Shown here one piece after another: positions 22,587-29,459 of a stretch of DNA of 34,383 nucleotides (positions within the stretch are counted from its first letter, which is position 1; each line of letters begins with the position of its first letter). This stretch comes from Candidatus Faecousia intestinigallinarum (GTDB taxonomy: Bacteria; Bacillota; Clostridia; Oscillospirales; Oscillospiraceae): positions 1 through 34,383 of the forward strand of contig DVKX01000087.1 of assembly GCA_018715805.1 (NCBI GenBank), read 5' to 3'. Below the pieces are notes generated by a model, which did not search any database, was not told the DNA's origin, and was given only the letters and a program-made list of their open reading frames with translations. A program made the translations under genes and the position numbers.

Positions 22587-24071
22587 TTGGAGTTGCAATT
22601 TCATAAGACCAATATCCCCTGTTTGAAGCAGGTGTGCCGGGCGGTACAAAATCGGGAGCAGACCCAGGAGGTCAAATTGCCGGACGCGCTGCCGGACGTA
22701 GGACGGGTACTGGGCGCGTGGGGGCAGCCGCTGCTGCGAGGCAAGCAATGGCAAACCGGCGGCATGACCATCAGCGCCGGCGTGATGGTCTGGGTGCTCT
22801 ATGCGCCCGAGGATGGCAGCGAGGCGCGGTGCGTGCAAAGCTGGATCCCTTTTCAAATGAACTGGGACTTTCCGGATACGGAGCGGGACGGCGTGATGCA
22901 GGCGCAGTGCTTGCTGAAAGAAGTGGACGCCCGCTCCGTATCTGCCCGGAAAATTCTGGTGCGGGCGGAACTCAGCGTGTTGGGAGAGGCGATGGAGGAG
23001 GCGGAGATGCCCCTGTATGCCCCGGGGGATATACCGGAGGATGTGCAGCTGCTGCGCAGAAGCTACCCGGTGCTGCTTCCCCGGGAAGCGGGAGAGAAGG
23101 CGTTTGCGCTGGACGAGGAATTGAGCCTTCCCGCCTCTCAGCCCGGGATGGAGAAATTGATCCGATTCCAAATGCGCCCGGAGCTTATCGATCAGAAGGT
23201 CATGTCCGGGAAGGTAGTATTCCGCGGGGAGGCCAATCTGCATATTCTTTACCGTACTCCGGAGGGGACGTTGAAGACCTGGGATTTTTCTCTGCCGTTT
23301 TCTCAATATGCAGATCTGAACCGGGACTATGACCAGGAGGCGCGGGCGCAGGTGGCGCTGGCGGTCACAAATTTGGAGCTGGAGCAATGGGAGGATCGGC
23401 TGCGCCTGAAAGCCGGTCTGGTAGGCCAATACCAGATTCGGGAGCAGACCGTTCTGGAAGTAGTGCAGGACGCATTCAGCAACCGCAGAGCAGTAGACCT
23501 GCAAGTACAGGAGGTGGAATTTCCCGCTATTTTAGAACAGCGCAGAGAACTGCTGCGGGCGGAGGGAACCGTGCATGAAGACGGCGTAACCTTCGTGGAT
23601 ACCAGCCTGCTCCTGGAGCAGCCCCGGGTTCGGCGGAATGTGGAAACGGTGGAGCTGGTAGTTCCCGGGGTGCTGCAGGGCTATAGTTATGACCAGAACG
23701 GCGCGCCCAGGTGGGATAACGTCCGCTGGGAGGGCAAGCTGGAGCTGCCTGTGGGAACAGAATGCCAGCTATGCGTCCAGGCGATCCCCACCGGGGCAGT
23801 GCAGCCCATAGGAAACGATATGCAGGCGGATATAGCGCTGGAACTTACCACCATGGCGCAGCAGGGGCTGCCAATGGTAGCAGCGCTGGAGCTGGGGGAT
23901 GCCCGGGAGCCGGATCCTGCCCGCCCCAGCCTGATTCTGCGCAGGGCGGGGGAAAACGGTCTATGGGATATGGCGAAAAGCTGCGGTTCCACTGTGGAGG
24001 CCATTCGCCATGCCAATGGACTGGAGGGAGAGCCTGTGCAGGGACAGCTGCTGCTGATCCCCGTATCCTGA
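22587..24071 (+). CDS. SPOCS (DUF3794) domain protein with C-terminal LysM
   Basis: The 494-residue protein contains repeated DUF3794/SPOCS modules. The last two-thirds shows QMRPELIDQKVMSGKVVFRGEAN and the internal pattern GxV-L-Y typical of the repeat. A LysM peptidoglycan-binding motif ends the protein (about 445-494: NGLWDMAKSCGSTVEAIRHANGL, cited by its ends NGLWDMAK and IRHANGL). SPOCS proteins relate to spore-coat and envelope proteins of Clostridia. A start at the TTG 22587 is preferred: AAGGAG is 8 bases upstream and the protein then begins LELQFHKTNIPC, as in relatives. The open frame extends 17 codons further upstream. No signal peptide is present. Confidence 0.83.
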   Translation: MELQFHKTNIPCLKQVCRAVQNREQTQEVKLPDALPDVGRVLGAWGQPLLRGKQWQTGGMTISAGVMVWVLYAPEDGSEARCVQSWIPFQMNWDFPDTERDGVMQAQCLLKEVDARSVSARKILVRAELSVLGEAMEEAEMPLYAPGDIPEDVQLLRRSYPVLLPREAGEKAFALDEELSLPASQPGMEKLIRFQMRPELIDQKVMSGKVVFRGEANLHILYRTPEGTLKTWDFSLPFSQYADLNRDYDQEARAQVALAVTNLELEQWEDRLRLKAGLVGQYQIREQTVLEVVQDAFSNRRAVDLQVQEVEFPAILEQRRELLRAEGTVHEDGVTFVDTSLLLEQPRVRRNVETVELVVPGVLQGYSYDQNGAPRWDNVRWEGKLELPVGTECQLCVQAIPTGAVQPIGNDMQADIALELTTMAQQGLPMVAALELGDAREPDPARPSLILRRAGENGLWDMAKSCGSTVEAIRHANGLEGEPVQGQLLLIPVS

Positions 24072-24077
24072 TAAAAG

Positions 24078-24115
24078 AACCGCCGTCCCGTGGGAGAGCC
24101 GGGACGGCGGTTTGG
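24078..24115 (+). terminator. Terminator after the SPOCS gene
   Basis: A perfect 13-bp stem (AACCGCCGTCCCG with CGGGACGGCGGTT, arms 24078-24090 and 24100-24112) has a 9-base loop and only a short T tail. Confidence 0.8.
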
Positions 24116-24216
24116 CGGTTTTGTCGCAGCCGGGGAGCTGTCCGCCTGAAAATAGGGTACAGGAAATCCCGGGTGAGAATCAAGGGGAATGTGTCGAAAA
24201 GGAGTCAAAGTTTGCC

Positions 24217-24245
24217 TTGTCATTTTGCGCTTTTCGTGCTATACT
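24217..24245 (+). promoter_or_regulatory. Promoter of the CobW GTPase pair
   Basis: TTGTCA (24217-24222) and TATACT (24240-24245) are separated by 17 bases, with TGC before the -10, 34 bases before the start codon. No clear Zur-like inverted repeat is seen over it. Confidence 0.75.
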
Positions 24246-24279
24246 AAAGGGTAGAATTTTTTACAGAAGGTGTTATACA

Positions 24280-25461
24280 ATGACCAAGATCGATATTTAT
24301 TCCGGCTTCCTGGGGGCGGGCAAGACCACTTTGATCAAGAAGATGATCGCGGAAGCCTACCAGGGGCAGAAACTGGTGCTTATTGAAAATGAATTTGGAG
24401 AGATCGGCATTGACGGCGGCTTTCTGCAGGAGGCGGGCATCGCCATCACAGAAATGAACTCCGGGTGTATCTGCTGCTCTTTGGTGGGGGATTTTGGCGC
24501 GGCGCTGGAAAAGGTGATCGCGGAATACCATCCTGACCGGGTTCTCATCGAGCCTTCCGGTGTGGGCAAGCTCTCTGACGTGATTGGCGCGGTAAATAAG
24601 GTCACTGGCGACGGCGTGGAGCTGGGCTATACGGTGGCTGTGGCGGATGCAGGCAAGGTGAAGGTATATATGAAGAACTTCGGAGAGTTCTATAATAACC
24701 AGATCGAGACCGCTTCCACCATTCTCCTCTCCCGCACGGACGCTATTCCCCAGGAGAAGTTGGATGCTGCTGTGACGCTGATCCGGGAACACAATCAGGC
24801 GGCTACGTTGGTTACAACTCCCTGGAGCGAACTTACCGGGGCGCAGATCCTGGATGCCCTGGAGGGGAAGGCATCCCTGGCGGCAGAACTGGCACGGCTG
24901 GAGCAGGAGCGTCTGGCGGCGGAGGAGGAAGAAGAAACCAGCTGCGGCTGCCACCACCACGAACACGAGGAGCAGGAAGCCCATGAGGAACACCATTGCT
25001 GCCATCACCACGACCATGAACACAATGCGGAGCACCATTGCTGCCGCCACCACGATCAGGAACACGGCGAAGAGCACCATTGCGGCCACCACCATGGTTC
25101 GGAACATGATGAAGCGCACCACGGGGAAAACCAGGAACATCATTGCTGCCACGAGCATCATCATGACGGCCATCACCATCATCATGCGGACGAGGTCTTT
25201 ACTTCCTGGGGCGTGGAGACCGCTCGGAAATTCACGCGGGAGCAGGTTCAGGAGGCACTGAGCGCTCTGGATTCCGGAGAATATGGAATGGTGCTGCGCG
25301 CCAAGGGCATTGTGCCCTGTCAGGACGGCAGCTGGATTCACTTCGACTATGTGCCAGGGGAGGCGGATGTGCGCGTTGGCAGCGCGGACGTCACCGGAAA
25401 GCTGTGCGTTATCGGCGCACAGCTGCGGGAAGCAGATGTCGCCAAGCTGTTTGGAGTGTAA
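24280..25461 (+). CDS. CobW/COG0523 GTPase with His/Cys-rich metal-binding segment
   Basis: COG0523 proteins are G3E GTPases that move metal ions to client enzymes or act under metal limitation. In 393 residues the G domain (about 1-200) has Walker A GFLGAGKT (9-16), the G3E metal motif GCICC (62-66) and the IEPSG switch. A segment at about 221-303 holds about 36 His and 9 Cys with many acidic residues, a large potential metal store. The C-terminal CobW_C domain (about 304-393) follows. The segment's DNA contains short tandem-like repeats around CACCATTGCTGCC. AGAAGGTG precedes the ATG. The metal (zinc, nickel or cobalt) cannot be read from sequence. Confidence 0.9.
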   Translation: MTKIDIYSGFLGAGKTTLIKKMIAEAYQGQKLVLIENEFGEIGIDGGFLQEAGIAITEMNSGCICCSLVGDFGAALEKVIAEYHPDRVLIEPSGVGKLSDVIGAVNKVTGDGVELGYTVAVADAGKVKVYMKNFGEFYNNQIETASTILLSRTDAIPQEKLDAAVTLIREHNQAATLVTTPWSELTGAQILDALEGKASLAAELARLEQERLAAEEEEETSCGCHHHEHEEQEAHEEHHCCHHHDHEHNAEHHCCRHHDQEHGEEHHCGHHHGSEHDEAHHGENQEHHCCHEHHHDGHHHHHADEVFTSWGVETARKFTREQVQEALSALDSGEYGMVLRAKGIVPCQDGSWIHFDYVPGEADVRVGSADVTGKLCVIGAQLREADVAKLFGV

Positions 25462-25463
25462 AT

Positions 25464-26405
25464 ATGCAGGAGATCCCAGTATATGTATTCACCGGTTTCC
25501 TGGACTCCGGAAAAACCAGGTTTATTCAGGAGACTTTGGAGGATCCGCGCTTTAACGCCGGAGAGCGCACATTGCTGCTTGCCTTTGAGGAAGGGGAGGA
25601 GGAGTACGATTTCTCAGCCTACCCACACAAGAATGTATACCTGGAGGTGCTGGATCAGTCTGCCGTCACCTCTGGGGAACTGCGCGCCCTGGCCAAAAAG
25701 TACAAAGCGGAACGGGTGGTTGCGGAGCTGAACGGCATGCTCCCGGTGGGGGAGCTGTATGCCCGCTTTCCGGAGGAATGGGTGGTGGCGCAGGAGGTCA
25801 TGTTTGCGGACTCCACCACGTTCCAAACGTATAACGCCAATATGCGCAACCTTATGATGGACAAGCTGACGGGGGCGCAGATGATCGTATTCAATCGGGT
25901 TGCTCCGGGGACGGATACCATGCCGCTGCATAAGGTGGCGCGGGCGGCCAACCGCCGGGTGGATATTCTCTACGATTATACCGACGGCACCACTTCCTTT
26001 GATGACATAGAAGATCCTCTGCCCTTTGACATCAACGCTCCGGTAATCACCCTGAAAGACGAGGACTACGCGCTTTGGTATCGGGATGTGAACGAAGAGC
26101 CGCAGAAGTATGAGGGGAAGACAATTTGCTTCAAGGCGCAGGTGGCCATGCTCCGGCGGGAGAAAAATTCCATGTTCGCCCCCGGCCGGTTTGTAATGAC
26201 CTGCTGTGTGGAGGATATTCAATTCTGCGGGATCCCCTGTAAATATGAAAAAGCCCGGGAACTGCAATCCCGGGCATGGGTAATGGTCACGGCGCAGATT
26301 CATTGTCAGGCGCACGCGCTCTATCAGGGGGATGTCGGCCCGATTCTGACGGCGCAGTCTGTAACTCCGGCTATGCCGGCTGACCCAGATGTGGCCACAT
26401 TTTGA
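25464..26405 (+). CDS. CobW-type GTPase fused to a DUF1980-like domain
   Basis: The 313-residue protein starts three bases after the previous stop (TAA at 25459). Residues 1-190 form a G3E-type GTPase with Walker A GFLDSGKT (10-17), where the usual LGAGKT is changed to LDSGKT. It lacks the CxCC metal motif. Residues about 215-300 (GKTICFKAQVA, FVMTCCVEDIQFCGIPCKY) look like the C-terminal OB-like part of TIGR03943/DUF1980 proteins (YcgQ), whose genes often sit with a permease and a CobW gene. The fusion suggests the GTPase works in the same metal or envelope pathway. The permease partner is not in this window. Confidence 0.82.
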   Translation: MQEIPVYVFTGFLDSGKTRFIQETLEDPRFNAGERTLLLAFEEGEEEYDFSAYPHKNVYLEVLDQSAVTSGELRALAKKYKAERVVAELNGMLPVGELYARFPEEWVVAQEVMFADSTTFQTYNANMRNLMMDKLTGAQMIVFNRVAPGTDTMPLHKVARAANRRVDILYDYTDGTTSFDDIEDPLPFDINAPVITLKDEDYALWYRDVNEEPQKYEGKTICFKAQVAMLRREKNSMFAPGRFVMTCCVEDIQFCGIPCKYEKARELQSRAWVMVTAQIHCQAHALYQGDVGPILTAQSVTPAMPADPDVATF

Positions 26406-26413
26406 GGAAAACC

Positions 26414-26447
26414 AATAAAAGGCGGGGAAACTTCCCCGCCTTTTATT
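26414..26447. terminator. Bidirectional terminator after the CobW pair
   Basis: A 16-bp perfect inverted repeat (AATAAAAGGCGGGGAA with its complement, 2-base centre) has A and T tracts on both flanks. It ends both convergent transcripts. The minus-strand gene's stop codon (26443) lies within it. Confidence 0.9.
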
Positions 26448-28998
26448 GTTGCCTGCAGGAACCAGTCAGCTCCTGAAAGATATCCAGAACCAAACTGCCC
26501 AGTCCTACCTGATAGCCGCTGGAGGCGTACATCCCCACCAGATTCTCCCGGCACAGCACCAAAATAGGCAGACGCTCCGGGTCAATGTACATTCGCCGTG
26601 CCAGCATGGCCATATTGTCTCGAAAATCATCGTAGAATACCCGGATACTGGGAATCCGGGAGAGCACGTCGGCGATCTTGGGCGATTGACGGCTTTCCGG
26701 CGTGCGGAGAACGAAAAGAATTTGGATGGGGAGTGCGGAAAAAGCTGCGGCGTTTTCCAGCATTTCGTTCAGGATGTGCTCCGTGGGTTCTTTCCCTTCC
26801 TCCAGCCAGAGCAGCAGCGTTTTCTTGCCCCGGCAGAGGGCGGCGGCGGAGAGCGGAGCACCGCCTCCGGTATAGAGGGGAAAGTCCGGTATTGGCATTT
26901 CGCAGAGCAGATCGGCGAGCCGGGTTTGCGCCGCGGCGATGCGCAGACCATTCCCCCGGCTATGGTGGGCAAAGCGATATTCTCTGGCGAAAATCGCGCC
27001 GGAGGGCAGCCGCTTGCAGGTCAAAAGCCGGTAGTTCCCAGGGGGCAGGGGCAGGGACAGAGTTGTGCCCTGCCAGGGGATATGGCGGAAGTCCAGGGGC
27101 ACATATGCGCCTTCCTCCAGCCTGGCAAGGCTCCAATTAAGTCCGTATTGCCAGACGGTATTTTCCTGGCAGAACAGGCGAAAAGGGATAGGAGCTTCCC
27201 AGGAAATGCCGGAAATGTCGGCATCTTGGAAAAGGCCATCCGCAGAGCTCCAGTATTGAGGACGGCCGGATTCCGGAGATAGACGGGCGGGGACACCCAG
27301 GGTGCGGCAGATGGCCACAAAAAGAATATCCTGGGAGGCGGGGCTGCCGCTGCGCAGCGACAAGAGGGCGGCGGGGGTTGTGTAAAGCGCCCCATATTCC
27401 TCCGCCGGGTGGAAGTGTATATGCTGGGCAATCCATTCCCCAATGACCGGGGGATTTGCCCGGAAGCGGTAACGCTCCTCGGTGGAAAAGCAGCGTATTA
27501 TTGCCTCCCGCCAGGGACGCAGCATTTCCAGGCCAATGCGGGGGGACAGCACATAGGGAAAAAACAAGTTGGGAGGAAAAGAATCCTCATAAGGCGGAGC
27601 ATAGCGAAGCGTCTCCTCCAGAACCTGAATGGGACAATCTCGCAGATCTTTCTCGGAAAGCTGCTCCAGCAGCGCCAGAGCCAGCGATGTATCTTCCTGT
27701 CCGGTCAAAAAGGAGAAGAGCGCTTCCGCATTCCCATAGGCATGGGAGAGCAGCTTCCCGCCCCGCTGGACGTAATTCGGGGCGTAACCGGCGTGGACGA
27801 GCTGCTCTGCGGCATACGTCTCAGTCCAGAAGCGCCGCTCTTTTTCATGGCGCTTGGCGGTGGCGGCGTCGAACTTTTGCTGCCGCTGCCGGCGAAGCGC
27901 TTCGCTTTGAGGGCGGAGAAAGTGCATATTGTCTGCCGGCGGGTGCATGGAAAAGGGAGTGCCCCTCCAGTCCTCCGTCTGCTGTGGGGAGGCATGAGAA
28001 AAGTCCAGCGCCACTTGACGCTCATGGCGCAGATCGGCCATCCTGCGGAGGAAACGCCCCTTTTGCACGCAATGCAGGTGGAGCATGCCCAGCCCCGCCT
28101 CCAGATGGATTTGCCCTTGGCTGTCTGTTTCCAGGCAGGCGATGGTTTGGAAAGACGCCTCGTTGAGCACCTGCGCCATCACCGTTACCCCGGGCAGAGG
28201 CTTTCCGTTCTGGGTGATGGTCACGGTCAGGCGGACACAGTCGGCGTAGCGAGGGAGCTGATTCCAGAGCCGCAGACAGCCTTCCCTGCCCGCTGAAATT
28301 TCTCCGGGGAGGGGAGAAGTGCCGAAACTGCGGCTGTGCACCAGCATAGCACGGGAAGCGGCGGCGGTAAACCAACCCCGATCCAGCATTTCCTCTGGTT
28401 CGCAAGCTCCCAGATAATGCCAGCCGCCGCGGCAGTACACCTCTACCCAGGCATGGTTGTCGTCGCAGTGAGACCAGCGGGGGGCATATACCTGCCGGGC
28501 GGGGATGCCCACACTGCGCAGAGCGGACACGGCGAGGGTGGACTCTTCTCCGCAGCGGCCAAAGCCGCAGCGGAGTACCGTCAGGGGGGAGGCGGTACGC
28601 TGGTCTGTAAAGCGATAGGTAGCTTCCTCCAGACACCAGTAATTTACCGCCAGAATCGCCTCTTCTAAAGTCTTGCCGGCGATTCTCGGCCACAGCTGCC
28701 GGTACAATAGTTCCCGGCAATCGGTAATATCCTCGCTGTTGATCCGGTGGCAGAGTACGTAAGCCTGGTATAGTTCCTTGTCCAGTTCTCGGCACCAAGC
28801 CGTGTTTTCCCGTAGAAAATGCCCGTGCTGGGCATAGCGCTCCAGCAGGGCGGGAGGATAATCGGCGGCGTCGCTGAGAGGCATAATGGTATAGAGATAG
28901 GCCATCTCCTCCCGGAAAGGGCTGGCTTCCACGGCCTGGCGAATTTCTGTCTCCAGACTTCCGAACAGGGGACAGCGCCGGTAAAAGGCGTCCATCAT
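26443..28998 (-). CDS. Large transglutaminase-like protein with thioredoxin-like C-terminus
   Basis: The 851-residue protein has no signal peptide. Visible parts are: a transglutaminase/peptidase core at about 110-210 with C149 (FGRCGEES) and H182 (DNHAWVEV), the acidic residue perhaps E200 (LGACEP); a beta-sandwich of CarboxypepD_reg type (about 255-310); a helical, Arg/Gln-rich linker (about 365-390); a second transglutaminase-like region (about 530-600) lacking the cysteine; and a thioredoxin/TlpA-like domain (about 695-840, but without CxxC). The start at 28998 follows AAGGAGG. Its role is unknown; intracellular proteolysis, cross-linking or an inactive scaffold are possible. It is a single-gene transcript, divergent from the riboswitch-NhaC unit. 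Confidence 0.78.
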   Translation of the reverse strand: MMDAFYRRCPLFGSLETEIRQAVEASPFREEMAYLYTIMPLSDAADYPPALLERYAQHGHFLRENTAWCRELDKELYQAYVLCHRINSEDITDCRELLYRQLWPRIAGKTLEEAILAVNYWCLEEATYRFTDQRTASPLTVLRCGFGRCGEESTLAVSALRSVGIPARQVYAPRWSHCDDNHAWVEVYCRGGWHYLGACEPEEMLDRGWFTAAASRAMLVHSRSFGTSPLPGEISAGREGCLRLWNQLPRYADCVRLTVTITQNGKPLPGVTVMAQVLNEASFQTIACLETDSQGQIHLEAGLGMLHLHCVQKGRFLRRMADLRHERQVALDFSHASPQQTEDWRGTPFSMHPPADNMHFLRPQSEALRRQRQQKFDAATAKRHEKERRFWTETYAAEQLVHAGYAPNYVQRGGKLLSHAYGNAEALFSFLTGQEDTSLALALLEQLSEKDLRDCPIQVLEETLRYAPPYEDSFPPNLFFPYVLSPRIGLEMLRPWREAIIRCFSTEERYRFRANPPVIGEWIAQHIHFHPAEEYGALYTTPAALLSLRSGSPASQDILFVAICRTLGVPARLSPESGRPQYWSSADGLFQDADISGISWEAPIPFRLFCQENTVWQYGLNWSLARLEEGAYVPLDFRHIPWQGTTLSLPLPPGNYRLLTCKRLPSGAIFAREYRFAHHSRGNGLRIAAAQTRLADLLCEMPIPDFPLYTGGGAPLSAAALCRGKKTLLLWLEEGKEPTEHILNEMLENAAAFSALPIQILFVLRTPESRQSPKIADVLSRIPSIRVFYDDFRDNMAMLARRMYIDPERLPILVLCRENLVGMYASSGYQVGLGSLVLDIFQELTGSCRQQ

Positions 28999-29023
28999 CT
29001 CAGTACCTCCTTGCGTTTTCCCC

Positions 29024-29029
29024 ATTATA
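29024..29029 (-). promoter_or_regulatory. -10 element of the transglutaminase-like gene
   Basis: A perfect TATAAT on the minus strand lies 25 bases before the start codon. The -35 is only T-rich. Confidence 0.5.
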
Positions 29030-29132
29030 ACGCGGGAAAGGGAAAAAAGAAAGAGCAAACCCCCAGGGCAACGTTGTGTTTTAGCAAAATGGGATCAAGA
29101 AAGGCGATTTTTACAAAAAATAAAAAATTGCC

Positions 29133-29161
29133 TTGACATCTGGCGGCGGTCATGATACCAT
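29133..29161 (+). promoter_or_regulatory. Promoter of the lysine riboswitch transcript
   Basis: A perfect TTGACA (29133-29138) is followed after 17 bases by TACCAT (29156-29161), a weaker -10. Transcription would start near 29168, just ahead of the aptamer. Confidence 0.7.
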
Positions 29162-29180
29162 ACAGGCGTTTCCAATTGAA

Positions 29181-29348
29181 GATTGGATAGAGGCGCGGTG
29201 CTCATGCGTACTGCGGGACAAGGCCAGGCAGCCGTCCTGCGGGAGAGGGTGTACCGCCGAAGAGAGGCTTGCCTGCCTGGGCGGTCTATTCTGGGGCGCA
29301 GGAGAACATCCTGCGGACTGTCACGAGTACGTGGAGCGCTATCCGAAG
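29181..29348 (+). ncRNA. Lysine riboswitch (L-box) aptamer
   Basis: Conserved L-box features appear in order: P1 arms GGATAG (29185-29190) and CTATCC (29339-29344), AGAGG-GC just inside P1, P2 closing with GTACCGC, the core GCCGAAG, the CUGG strand after P3, P4 (CGCAGGA with TCCTGCG), the invariant ACTGTCAC, P5 (CACG with CGTG) and GTGGAGCGC before P1. Lysine binding stabilises P1 and favours the terminator that follows, turning the gene off. That behaviour is established for the class; here it is inferred from the layout. Confidence 0.95.
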
Positions 29349-29350
29349 TT

Positions 29351-29370
29351 CCCCGGCATATTATCCGGGG
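29351..29370 (+). promoter_or_regulatory. Hairpin between aptamer and terminator
   Basis: CCCCGG pairs with CCGGGG across an 8-base loop. It lies between the aptamer P1 and the terminator and is probably part of the expression platform. The full antiterminator fold was not resolved by eye. Confidence 0.5.
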
Positions 29371-29380
29371 TATCCGGTTT

Positions 29381-29417
29381 ACCATGGTCGCTTTACGCGC
29401 CATGGTTTTTTTGTTTT
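29381..29417 (+). terminator. Riboswitch terminator upstream of the NhaC gene
   Basis: A stem of ten pairs with one bulge (ACCATGG-T-CGC with GCGCCATGGT) and a 5-base loop leads into TTTTTTTGTTTT, the best U-tract in the window. Confidence 0.92.
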
Positions 29418-29459
29418 CCAGGAGCTTTCCGGCTCCAATATAATAGGGAGGAATTAGAA

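Noticed and set aside
24120..24210. Partial likeness to a cobalamin riboswitch (GGTGAGAATC region) before the CobW gene
   Set aside because: The conserved stretches after it, including the B12-box, are missing, and the promoter lies downstream of it, so it would not be transcribed with the gene.
24955..25200. Repeated CACCATTGCTGCC units as a possible DNA repeat array
   Set aside because: They lie in frame inside the His/Cys-rich protein segment and vary in spacing. They are coding repeats, not a CRISPR or integration element.
29133..29459. In-frame extension of the NhaC protein through the upstream region
   Set aside because: The region is a lysine riboswitch with promoter and terminator, and GGGAGGA sits right before the ATG at 29460.
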